Of a stretch of DNA of 5,067 nucleotides, positions 1 through 5,067 are shown piece after piece. This DNA is from Dehalococcoidia bacterium (lineage in GTDB: Bacteria > Chloroflexota > Dehalococcoidia > JAUSJJ01): the NCBI GenBank assembly GCA_030647705.1, contig JAUSJJ010000163.1:1-5067 (forward strand), read 5' to 3'. The translations under genes were made by a program, and so were the position numbers. The notes below the pieces were generated by a model. The model was given only the letters and a program-made list of their open reading frames with translations, did not search any database and was not told where the DNA came from. How positions within the stretch are numbered: position 1 is the stretch's first letter; each line of letters opens with the position of its first letter.

Positions 1-356
1 TGGACGGCCAGGGCGTGGCACACCCCCGCAGGATGGGCATAGCCTCCCACTTGGGACTGCTGGTGGATATCCCCACCATCGGCTGCGCCAAGTCCCGGCT
101 TGTCGGCGAGCACGGGCCAGTGGGGGATACTGCAGGAAGCCGTACCGAGCTGACAGACGAGGGAGAAGTGATCGGCGCCGTGCTGCGTTCCAAAGCAGGC
201 TCTCGCCCGCTCTTTGTCTCTATCGGACACAAGGTTGACTTGGAGGCAGCGGTCGAGTGGGTGCTCAGGTGTTGCCGGGGCTATCGCCTTCCGGAGCCGG
301 CGCGGCTGGCGCACCTGGCCGCCGGCGGCCATTTGGCGGAAACGGGACCGCGATAG
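1..356 (+). CDS. nfi: Endonuclease V (deoxyinosine 3' endonuclease), C-terminal part, 5' end outside window
   Basis: Endonuclease V nicks DNA one phosphodiester 3' of deoxyinosine and so starts repair of deaminated adenine in the cytoplasm. The frame is already open at the left edge (first full codon at position 3) and gives 117 residues. It begins with the family motif DGQGVAHPRR, whose first Asp corresponds to a metal-binding catalytic Asp in the family (D110 in Thermotoga numbering, from memory). Then come ASHLGLLVDIPTIGCAKSRL with the conserved Lys, the segment EVIGAVLRSK, and the C-terminal signature YRLPEPARLAH, whose His is a plausible counterpart of the catalytic His. Family members are about 220 residues, so roughly the N-terminal 100, with the first catalytic Asp and Glu, lie upstream. 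A GTG at 15 is an internal Val codon, not a start. The gene converges on mnmE with a 119-bp gap. Recognition is firm; the part outside the window is unknown. Confidence 0.94.
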   Translation, partial: DGQGVAHPRRMGIASHLGLLVDIPTIGCAKSRLVGEHGPVGDTAGSRTELTDEGEVIGAVLRSKAGSRPLFVSIGHKVDLEAAVEWVLRCCRGYRLPEPARLAHLAAGGHLAETGPR

Positions 357-456
357 CAGGGGGTGAAACGCTCCGATGCCCTTCCTTCATCATTTCACGA
401 ACATTCGGGATCTGGTTGGGCAATTCGGCTCCCCCTCGCTCTTACTCTCTCCCTCC

Positions 457-476
457 AGGGACGACGGAACGTCCTT
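457..476. terminator. Short inverted repeat between convergent endoV and mnmE
   Basis: A 7-bp stem (AGGGACG at 457-463 with CGTCCTT at 470-476, one G-T pair) encloses a 6-nt loop and touches the mnmE stop codon. It sits between the 3' ends of two convergent genes, where a bidirectional terminator is expected. Neither strand has a following T-run, so this is not a classical intrinsic terminator. The rest of 357-475 holds only a pyrimidine-rich tract near 430-456. Confidence 0.3.
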
Positions 477-1813
477 CACTTCCCTATGCAGAAGCGGCTG
501 AAGATGGAGTCCAGCAGCTCCTCGGTGACGGTTTCGCCGGTTATCTCGCCCAGGGCGTTCAGCGCAGCGGTCAGGTCGATGGTGGCGAAGTCGTCGGGGA
601 GGCGAGACTCCAGGCTGCGCACAGCCGCCGAAAGGTGTCGCTCCGCACGCTGCAAAGCCTCTTTGTGCCGGGGATTGGCTACCAGGAGGGCGTCGGAGAT
701 GACCACCTCCCCACCCAGGACCGCCCGCACCATGTCAGCCTCCAGTACGGGTAAACCCTCTCCCGTCAGCGCCGAAATGCGCACTGCCCTCCAGGGCAGA
801 GCGCAGATATCAGCCTGAGCAGGCAGGTCGCATTTGTTCGCCACCACCAGGACGGACTTGCCGGTCAGAAGACCCACGATCTCCTTGTCTCCGGGCCCCA
901 GCGGCTCGCTGATATTCACCATGAACAGCACCAGATCGGCCTGCTCGATGGCGCGCCGGCTGCGTTCGACGCCCAGGCTTTCCACCAGGTCGCTGCTGTT
1001 GACAATGCCGGCCGTGTCCACCAGAACGAAGGGGACGCCCCTGACATTGGCAACCTCTTCCAGGGTGTCCCTGGTGGTGCCCGGAATGGCGGTGACGATG
1101 GCCCGGCTCTGGCCCAGCAGTCGGTTGAGCAGGCTGGACTTGCCCACATTGGGCCGCCCCACGATGGCGGTCCTCACCCCCTGCCGGTAAACGATGCCCG
1201 CATCGGCGCCGGCGATAAGCTCCTGCAGGCTGCGCTGCGCCTTCTGGAGGACGGGCAGCACATCCGTCTCTTCCACCTCATCCTCAGGGAAGTCGATGCG
1301 CGCGGTGAGGTATGCCAACGCGGACATCAGCTCGGAGCGCAGGTCTTTGACCGGCCTGGATAGCCTGCCCGATAGGCCCTGCACCGCCAAGCGCAGGCTG
1401 GACGAGGTCTTTGCCTGGATGACGTCCAGCACGGCCTCAGCCTGGGCCAGGTCGATCCTGCCGTTGAGAAACGCCCGCAGAGTGAACTCGCCGGGGTTGG
1501 CCAGGCGGGCGCCGTGCTTCAGGGCCAGCTCCAGGACTCGCTGCGTGGGCTGAGCGCCGCCGTGACAATTGATCTCCACCATGTCTTCGCGGGTGTAACT
1601 GTGCGGCGACTTCATGAAAGCAACCAGCACCTCATCCACCGCCTCGCCGCTTTCTGGATCGACGATGTGGCCGTGGACGAGCCGGCGGTCGGCCAGCGGC
1701 CTGGAGAAAAGCCTCCCGGCGATGCGCCGGGCCGCCTTGCCGCTGAGCCGGACGATGCCTATGCCGCCGGCGCCGGGAGGCGTAGATATGGCAACGATGG
1801 TGTCCTGGTACAT
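476..1813 (-). CDS. mnmE: tRNA uridine-5-carboxymethylaminomethyl modification GTPase MnmE
   Basis: MnmE (TrmE) is a cytoplasmic, potassium-dependent GTPase. With MnmG it builds the cmnm5 group on wobble U34 of several tRNAs, using a methylene-tetrahydrofolate-derived carbon. The protein has 445 residues, close to the 454 of E. coli. The N-terminal folate-binding domain (about 1-120) starts MYQDTIVAISTPPGAGGIGI and includes INCHGG (81-86) and NPGEFTLRAFLNGRIDL (106-122). A helical domain follows, then the inserted G domain with G1 GRPNVGKSS (219-227), G2 TTRD (246-249), G3 DTAG (266-269), G4 NKCDL (326-330) and G5 SALTGEG (347-353). The C-terminus ends FCIGK (441-445) with the invariant Cys. 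The frame is open 14 codons further upstream, but the ATG at 1813 is preferred: GGAG lies 8 nt before it and it matches the family's MxxxDTI N-terminus. No mnmG is nearby. All motifs are intact, so it should be functional. Confidence 0.97.
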   Translation of the reverse strand: MYQDTIVAISTPPGAGGIGIVRLSGKAARRIAGRLFSRPLADRRLVHGHIVDPESGEAVDEVLVAFMKSPHSYTREDMVEINCHGGAQPTQRVLELALKHGARLANPGEFTLRAFLNGRIDLAQAEAVLDVIQAKTSSSLRLAVQGLSGRLSRPVKDLRSELMSALAYLTARIDFPEDEVEETDVLPVLQKAQRSLQELIAGADAGIVYRQGVRTAIVGRPNVGKSSLLNRLLGQSRAIVTAIPGTTRDTLEEVANVRGVPFVLVDTAGIVNSSDLVESLGVERSRRAIEQADLVLFMVNISEPLGPGDKEIVGLLTGKSVLVVANKCDLPAQADICALPWRAVRISALTGEGLPVLEADMVRAVLGGEVVISDALLVANPRHKEALQRAERHLSAAVRSLESRLPDDFATIDLTAALNALGEITGETVTEELLDSIFSRFCIGK

Positions 1814-1842
1814 GCGTTGTTCTCCAAAACCCCTGTGCTCTA

Positions 1843-1871
1843 ATTCTAGCCCCAAAGCGCCGGGCGCACAA
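1843..1871 (-). promoter_or_regulatory. Probable sigma70-type promoter of mnmE
   Basis: On the minus strand TTGTGC (1871-1866) and TAGAAT (1848-1843) are separated by 17 nt. The -10 is a 5/6 match; the -35 keeps only the TTG. Transcription would start near 1836, leaving a leader of about 23 nt that holds the GGAG ribosome site of mnmE. Position and spacing fit well, but the weak -35 keeps confidence moderate. Confidence 0.42.
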
Positions 1872-1953
1872 TGCCGGCGCGGCTGAGCAGGGCCTCTTGA
1901 AGACGGCCGGGGGCGCCTCCCGCCGGCTCTCAGAGCGAACTATCGGTCAGGGC

Positions 1954-1982
1954 TTGACTCGCACCAGAAATATACGTATAAT
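1954..1982 (+). promoter_or_regulatory. Strong sigma70 promoter for the transglutaminase-like gene
   Basis: TTGACT (1954-1959) and a perfect TATAAT (1977-1982) are separated by exactly 17 nt, so 11 of 12 consensus bases match. The start point would be near 1989, giving a leader of about 100 nt before the ribosome site at 2080-2084. The -10 box is partly embedded in a 10-bp palindrome, TATACGTATA (1971-1980), which suggests repressor control. It is divergent from the mnmE promoter. Confidence 0.78.
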
Positions 1983-2042
1983 TTACCTAGCCTAGAATAA
2001 GTAGCGATACTTATTAGTCACGTGCGTAAGCCCAATACGTAT
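1971..2042. repeat. Two copies of palindrome ATACGTAT flanking the start point, candidate operators
   Basis: ATACGTAT occurs at 1972-1979, inside the longer TATACGTATA that overlaps the -10 box, and again at 2035-2042 in the leader. The copies are 63 bp apart, close to six helical turns. Between them lie a stem-loop (1996-2015) and a CACGTG palindrome (2019-2024). TTAGTCA also occurs twice (2014-2020 and 2049-2055). AT-rich palindromes repeated around a promoter in a GC-rich genome look like protein-binding sites; the protein is unknown. Confidence 0.45.
1996..2015 (+). other. Stem-loop with GNRA-type tetraloop near the mRNA 5' end
   Basis: AATAAGTA (1996-2003) and TACTTATT (2008-2015) are perfect 8-bp arms around the loop GCGA, a GNRA tetraloop sequence. 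With a start near 1989 this hairpin would begin about 7 nt into the transcript, where such structures commonly stabilise the 5' end. It could equally be another DNA operator. The tandem CCTAG CCTAG (1986-1995) directly precedes it. Confidence 0.5.
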
Positions 2043-2090
2043 CACTACTTAGTCAGGTCGGAATCTTTTCCCCCCGCGAGGGAGATGACT

Positions 2091-2491
2091 ATGCCCAGAC
2101 CAGGTGGCTCAAGGCGGCCCTCGTCCTGTTTTTGCTGATATCGCTCCTCTCTCCCCTCCTGGTACGCGCGCTGTTCTTCGACATGCCGGCCCAGTCCGCC
2201 AACTTCGACTGTGACGACAGCACTCTGTTCATGGCACAGCGGCTTTCCAGAATAGGCATCGAGGCCACGCCAATGCTGGGCAAGCTCACCGCCACCGGCG
2301 AAACATACTCCGAGTCAGACCACGTGTGGGTGATGGCCAACATCCTCGGGTTGCGCATTCCCTTTGATTGGGGAAACCTGCAATTCGATAGCCAGCACTT
2401 CGAGGGCCACCCACTGACCGGCAGGCAGTTGTTGAGATTCGTGGAGCAGGACCGCAGGGGACAGACGATTCCCGCCAACGACCCCGAATAG
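2091..2491 (+). CDS. Membrane-anchored transglutaminase-like cysteine protein, frameshifted at its start
   Basis: The open frame runs to TAG at 2489-2491 and encodes a hydrophobic N-terminal segment (WLKAALVLFLLISLLSPLL) followed by an extracytoplasmic domain. FDCDDSTLFM, then DHVWVM, then PFDWG 15 residues after that His give Cys, His and Asp in the order and spacing of bacterial transglutaminase-like cysteine proteins; substrate unknown. The only in-frame start in the track of this frame is TTG at 2132, which cuts into the hydrophobic segment and lacks a ribosome site. The well-placed ATG at 2091 (GGGAG ending 6 nt upstream) is one frame off and hits a stop at 2136. One extra base in the CCC at 2094-2096 would restore MPQTRWLKAALVLF and a 133-residue protein with Cys41, His78 and Asp93. 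So the gene is probably real but carries a deletion or a sequence error. Driven by the promoter at 1954-1982. Family call is by motif only. Confidence 0.6.
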
Positions 2492-2663
2492 CTCCTCAAC
2501 CGCCACAACATGGCCCCGGCCTCCGTCGGTCATAGCCACGGTGTGCCGTCGTTCTTGACCCAAATGCCGCCTTTTCCCTTGTGAGTAGGTCGGCCGCTCT
2601 CCGAGTATGGGTTTTCGTCGCCCCAATTACGTAGCTCTACGGATGTCATTCCGGCCCCCGACT

Positions 2664-2672
2664 TGCTATAAA
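2664..2672 (+). promoter_or_regulatory. Possible extended -10 promoter element
   Basis: TGCTATAAA matches an extended -10 (TGnTATAAT, 5/6 in the hexamer). No good -35 lies 17 nt upstream. It would start a transcript near 2679, ahead of the small ORF at 2758 and the cytochrome gene. The surrounding 2492-2757 holds no convincing gene on either strand. Confidence 0.28.
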
Positions 2673-2757
2673 CAAGACAGGTGGACTTGCGCCCGGAGCA
2701 AGACGCTGACCACAATCCGCCACCTGAACGCAAGGGGCGCCACGGAAGGAGCAGGCG

Positions 2758-2903
2758 ATGACCGGCTACAATGGCCTGACCGAGCAGCAGGTAGACCCGC
2801 TGTGGAAAAAAGCCGATGAGTCCGGCATGTCTCTCAGCAAAAATGGAACCAGCTCGGCTACCTCTTCGGGGCAATGGCGCCGCACCCTGTCAAGATTGTG
2901 TGA
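2758..2903 (+). pseudogene. Small ORF of unknown function, apparently frameshifted
   Basis: ATG at 2758 has an excellent ribosome site, AAGGAG at 2746-2751 with 6-nt spacing. The first 25 codons (MTGYNGLTEQQVDPLWKKAD and on to ESGMS) look coding. The same frame then turns Ser/Thr-rich and unnatural, while the frame one base back reads QQKWNQLGYLFGAMAPHP and stops at TGA 2901-2903, 13 bp before the next ATG. Removing one TC unit from TCTCTC (2830-2835) would join both halves into a 47-residue protein. As the sequence stands, the first frame instead continues to 3060 and fuses with the next ORF. Family not recognised; interpretation as a broken gene is an inference from amino-acid quality. Confidence 0.33.
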
Positions 2904-2916
2904 TACGGAGGGCGAT

Positions 2917-3060
2917 ATGCATTACCGCCGAGTTCCGGCGTTTCTGGCGATGGTGCTAGCTCTAGGAGCCTGTCCGAGTAATCGGTGGTCCGTGCCTAGC
3001 AGAAGTGAAAAACCGAGGCCGGCCACGCTCAACGCAAGTATTACTCAGACACACTCCTAG
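2917..3060 (+). CDS. Short lipoprotein-like ORF of unknown function
   Basis: ATG at 2917 follows GGAGGG (2907-2912) by 4 nt. The 47-residue product begins MHYRRVPAFLAMVLALGACP: a basic n-region, a hydrophobic core and a lipobox LGAC, as in signal peptidase II substrates. The predicted mature part after the Cys is only about 28 residues, polar and without a recognisable motif. It overlaps the start of the cytochrome c gene in another frame. It may be a genuine small lipoprotein, the front end of a decayed larger one, or the old signal sequence of the cytochrome. The same frame is open back to 2758. Confidence 0.35.
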   Translation: MHYRRVPAFLAMVLALGACPSNRWSVPSRSEKPRPATLNASITQTHS

Positions 3061-3431
3061 CAGCGCTGGCGGCCGCCTGCGGACAGTCGCAGCCGACCGT
3101 TGCGCCGGGTCCTACCTCCCCGCCGACCGTAGGTCAACTTGCCCAATCCGGACAGGCATTGTTCGCCGTTCGCTGCGCCAAGTGTCACGGTGAAAAGGGC
3201 GAGGGTTTCACCGGGCCTGCCATCATCGGACCGAACGCCAACCTGGGAAAGTATGCTAACGCCCAGGGACTGATCAACTTCATGGGCCTGTCCATGCCGC
3301 TGGACGCGCCGGGCAGCCTCAGCAGCGATCAATACCAGCAGCTCTTGTGCTTCGTTCTTGTGAAGAACAACCTGGTGGCGCCGGCGTCCGCTTTCAATGC
3401 AAGCCAATTGGATAGCGTGAATCTGAAGTAG
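3005..3431 (+). CDS. Lipoprotein-type monohaem cytochrome c, frameshifted in the signal peptide
   Basis: The frame ending at TAG 3429-3431 encodes an exported electron carrier. In order it has a hydrophobic stretch LLAALAAAC with a lipobox Cys (codon at 3078), a Pro/Thr-rich linker (GQSQPTVAPGPTSPP), SGQALFAVRCAKCHG with the haem-binding CxxCH, GPAIIG, then MGLSMPLDAPGSL, whose second Met is the likely axial ligand, and a C-terminal helix. It resembles the small class I / cbb3-type cytochrome fold; about 117 residues after lipid attachment. This frame has no ATG, GTG or TTG upstream of the signal peptide, because a TGA at 3006-3008 closes it. GTG at 3005 in the neighbouring frame gives MKNRGRPRSTQVLLR; dropping one base near the ACACAC at 3049-3054 joins it to TLLAALAAAC. 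The first canonical start in frame, TTG 3159, would remove the whole export signal. The domain is firm; the start and integrity are not. Confidence 0.7.
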
Positions 3432-3454
3432 AACGCACTGCTGTCGAAGCACTG

Positions 3455-3495
3455 GTAAGGAAGAGGGAGGGGGTAGACCCCTCCCTCTTCCTTAC
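3455..3495. repeat. Perfect 18-bp-arm inverted repeat (long hairpin)
   Basis: GTAAGGAAGAGGGAGGGG (3455-3472) is followed after the loop GTAGA by its exact reverse complement (3478-3495). The left arm is almost all purine. It starts 24 bp after the cytochrome stop and would form a very stable RNA hairpin. No T-run follows, so it is either a terminator of unusual type or a dispersed palindromic element; repeated copies in the genome would decide. Confidence 0.88.
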
Positions 3496-3526
3496 GGCGC
3501 AGATGCGGTACCCTACCTCCGGCGCC
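3496..3526. repeat. Nested small hairpin abutting the long inverted repeat
   Basis: GGCGC (3496-3500) pairs with GCGCC (3522-3526), and inside it GGTA (3507-3510) pairs with TACC (3514-3517) around CCC. It begins at the base right after the 18-bp-arm hairpin. Short stems like this can occur by chance in GC-rich DNA. Confidence 0.35.
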
Positions 3527-3571
3527 ATGCTTTCAGGTCGTGAGCATTGGTTGGTCTGCGAAGGGTAGAGT

Positions 3572-3632
3572 CCAGGAAAGGGACAATGTTCCTTCTCTGG
3601 CACGGGGCAGGTCTGGGGGATGTGCCCCCAGA
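3572..3632. repeat. Two further inverted repeats in the 387-bp intergenic stretch
   Basis: CCAGGAAAGG (3572-3581) pairs with CCTTCTCTGG (3591-3600) with one G-U and one A-C mismatch. Then TCTGGGGG (3612-3619) pairs perfectly with CCCCCAGA (3625-3632) around ATGTG. Neither is followed by a T-run. With the hairpins at 3455-3526 they make 3455-3632 a chain of four stems. The gap 3432-3818 holds no convincing gene: the long minus-strand frame across it is the shadow of the gene at 3819. Confidence 0.5.
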
Positions 3633-3715
3633 GACAACCTGACTGGGCGGGTGGGCGGGAAACACAGACGTTTTATTTGACCTGGACGGGTTCGGGGGCG
3701 TCGAAGGAACCGCCG

Positions 3716-3745
3716 TTGTAAACCCATGCGACATAATGCTACAAT
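3716..3745 (+). promoter_or_regulatory. Sigma70-type promoter of the 243-residue Cys-cluster protein
   Basis: TTGTAA (3716-3721) and TACAAT (3740-3745) are separated by 18 nt; the hexamers match 4/6 and 5/6. The start would be near 3752, leaving a leader of about 67 nt before the ATG at 3819. It lies inside the apparent 5' extension of the downstream frame (ATG 3726), which argues against that earlier start. Confidence 0.62.
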
Positions 3746-3818
3746 ATGGCCTCAACAGGCACGGGGGCGCGGACGGGGCCGCACGAACCGGACATCTGAG
3801 GCTGGAAGGAGAACACGG

Positions 3819-4550
3819 ATGCCCAAACCGAAACTGCAGGATCTGACCGTCTCCATCTACGACCGCCTTCGCAATGCCCTCGAAAAGGGCGACAAGGCAG
3901 AGGGGCTGAAGCTGCTCAAGGAGCTGCACGAAGCCAACCTCAAGATGCGCGATTTCCATACCGGATGCATCGACGTGATGCTGAGCACGCTGGCCGACAG
4001 GCTGGGCGAGGACTCGGTTTACGAGATGTGGCGCATCATAGAAGACAGGCATAACGTGCCCACCGTCGAGGTCAATGTCCCCGAGATGAAGCCGGAAGAC
4101 CGGATCGTGCGGCGGCTCTGGCTGTGGAGCATGTTGCACGGCGTCGGCATCAATATCAAGGAAGACGACGAAAAGTATGTCATCACCACGCCCTGCGACA
4201 CCGGCCGCCACATCAGGATGATCCCCGATCATGGCAAGACCAGGTATCCTCACACCTGGAGCCGCGGCGAGAAGGACTTCTGCTATTATTGCGGCCACTG
4301 CACGATAAGCTGGGAGATTATGTCTGCGGAGAAATACGGCTATCCGGCGTGGGTTTCCAATCCGCCCAAGAAAGTCGGGCAGCCCTGCGTGCAATACCTC
4401 TACAAGGACGTGAAGTTCATCCCCGAGGAGTACTTCCGCAGCATCGGCATGGTGAAGCAGGCCGCCCCGAAGAAGGCATCGGCCAGGAAGGCAGTCGCCA
4501 CGAAACCATCGGCCAGGGAGCCGGCGGCTAAGAAGTCGACCAAGAAGTAG
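3819..4550 (+). CDS. Uncharacterised Cys-cluster protein with Lys/Ala-rich tail, 243 residues
   Basis: Function unknown. ATG at 3819 has AAGGAG (3806-3811) 7 nt upstream and lies 67 nt inside the predicted transcript; the frame is open to an ATG at 3726, but that would be upstream of the transcript start. Residues 1-110 are helical and charged (MPKPKLQDLT at the start). The core has PCDTGRHIRM (Cys126), then FCYYCGHC with Cys155, Cys158 and Cys161, then YGYPAWVSNPP, QPC (Cys190) and YKDVKFIPEEYF. I associate this pattern (P-C-x-x-G, YC-x-HC, PP...C, YKD...IPEEYY) with uncharacterised proteins of anaerobe and Chloroflexota genomes, some near the ATC-hydrolase-like group; this is recollection. 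The Cys cluster suggests a metal or Fe-S site. The last 30 residues are Lys/Ala/Ser/Pro-rich like histone H1 tails, which suggests nucleic-acid binding. No signal peptide, so cytoplasmic. Confidence 0.86.
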   Translation: MPKPKLQDLTVSIYDRLRNALEKGDKAEGLKLLKELHEANLKMRDFHTGCIDVMLSTLADRLGEDSVYEMWRIIEDRHNVPTVEVNVPEMKPEDRIVRRLWLWSMLHGVGINIKEDDEKYVITTPCDTGRHIRMIPDHGKTRYPHTWSRGEKDFCYYCGHCTISWEIMSAEKYGYPAWVSNPPKKVGQPCVQYLYKDVKFIPEEYFRSIGMVKQAAPKKASARKAVATKPSAREPAAKKSTKK

Positions 4551-4573
4551 CCTGCTCGTTATGCGTCATTCCG

Positions 4574-4587
4574 TCCGGCGAGCCGGA
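4574..4587 (+). terminator. Short GC hairpin after the Cys-cluster gene
   Basis: TCCGG (4574-4578) and CCGGA (4583-4587) form a 5-bp stem with a CGAG loop, 24 bp after the stop at 4548-4550. The next T-run is only TTT at 4601-4603, in the following promoter. It is in the right place for a terminator but lacks the tail. Confidence 0.3.
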
Positions 4588-4601
4588 GTCTGGCGGAGTG
4601 T

Positions 4602-4630
4602 TTGACACTATCAGTGTCATTGTGTAGAAT
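4602..4630 (+). promoter_or_regulatory. Near-consensus sigma70 promoter of the 23-codon ORF / tRNA-Ala unit
   Basis: A perfect TTGACA (4602-4607) and TAGAAT (4625-4630) are 17 nt apart; 11 of 12 bases match consensus and TG lies just upstream of the -10. The start would be near 4637. It is one of the two strongest promoters in the window, and its -35 is covered by a perfect dyad. Confidence 0.86.
4603..4619. promoter_or_regulatory. Perfect 7-3-7 dyad overlapping the -35 box, candidate operator
   Basis: TGACACT (4603-4609), ATC, AGTGTCA (4613-4619): perfect 7-bp arms. A protein bound here would cover five of the six -35 bases and half the spacer, so it would most simply act as a repressor. 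The regulator cannot be named from the sequence. The dyad could also be partly a by-product of the TTGACA motif. Confidence 0.55.
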
Positions 4631-4682
4631 GCTGAATGCGAGCCTGGGCCGGGTTGCTTTGCATCCTGGTCAGCGGCTCCGT

Positions 4683-5067
<385 letters not shown>

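Noticed and set aside
430..456. Pyrimidine-rich tract that loosely resembles dispersed CCCTC-type repeats
   Set aside because: Only one diverged copy is visible and no inverted arm accompanies it, so no repeat can be supported.
363..1149. Plus-strand frames at 363-818, 834-1190 and 257-754 and the minus frame 916-1149
   Set aside because: All overlap the fully conserved mnmE frame or the endoV end and show Ser/Arg/Pro-rich shadow composition.
1814..1855. 14-codon N-terminal extension of MnmE from ATG 1855
   Set aside because: It would precede the predicted transcript start, and family proteins begin at the MxxxDTI segment, where the ATG has a GGAG site.
2089..2511. Minus-strand 140-codon frame
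   Set aside because: Antisense of the transglutaminase-like gene, which has a promoter, ribosome site and conserved motifs on the plus strand.
3726..3818. In-frame 31-codon N-terminal extension of the 243-residue protein
   Set aside because: ATG 3726 lies between the -35 and -10 of the predicted promoter, has no ribosome site, and the extension is Arg/Gly-rich; ATG 3819 has AAGGAG at good spacing.
3513..4394. Long minus-strand open frame of 293 codons
   Set aside because: It is the antisense of the 243-residue gene and of the hairpin region; composition (Pro/Arg/His-rich) and lack of domains mark it as a GC-rich shadow.
4608..4616. CTATCAGTG resembles part of the tet operator O2
   Set aside because: The dyad centre here is ATC between TGACACT and AGTGTCA, whereas the tet operator is symmetric around a different point; only one half-site-like string matches.

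Overview
The window is a GC-rich bacterial chromosomal segment with housekeeping genes on the left, a partly broken accessory stretch in the middle, and a tRNA gene abutting the end of a recombinase gene on the right. The composition, the sigma70-type promoters, the recombinase C-terminus and the unnamed 243-residue protein suggest a Chloroflexota/Dehalococcoidia-like genome. That assignment is an inference and rests on no diagnostic marker.

Layout. Positions 1-356 (+) hold the C-terminal half of endonuclease V, cut by the window edge. It converges on mnmE (476-1813, -), a complete tRNA-modification GTPase. A divergent intergenic region (1814-2090) carries a probable mnmE promoter and, facing the other way, a near-consensus promoter (TTGACT-N17-TATAAT) with two copies of an ATACGTAT palindrome and a 5'-leader stem-loop. 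That promoter drives a membrane-anchored transglutaminase-like protein (2091-2491). Positions 2492-2757 hold no convincing gene, only a possible extended -10 element. A run of small exported-protein reading frames follows: a short ORF (2758-2903), a lipoprotein-like ORF (2917-3060) and a lipoprotein-type monohaem cytochrome c (about 3005-3431). The transglutaminase-like gene, the first small ORF and the cytochrome gene each need one indel to read correctly from a good start, so this roughly 1-kb stretch is either decaying or carries sequencing errors.

Positions 3432-3818 (387 bp) have no gene but are full of inverted repeats, including a perfect 18-bp-arm hairpin; they end in a promoter for a 243-residue Cys-cluster protein with a Lys/Ala-rich tail (3819-4550). 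Next comes a compact unit: a consensus promoter (TTGACA-N17-TAGAAT) overlapped by a perfect 7-3-7 dyad, a 23-codon ORF with an almost ideal Shine-Dalgarno, hairpins, tRNA-Ala(TGC), and a terminator. On the opposite strand the last residues of a probable serine site-specific recombinase enter from the right edge, and its frame stays open through the antisense of the tRNA and of the 23-codon ORF. This looks like the junction of an integrated element with the 3' end of tRNA-Ala.

Functional links are limited. EndoV (deaminated-base repair) and MnmE (wobble-uridine modification) are independent core functions. The exported TG-like protein and cytochrome suggest an envelope/redox module that may be degrading. 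The most interesting unexplained item is the 23-residue Cys-Cys/Lys-rich peptide with its own strong, apparently regulated promoter.
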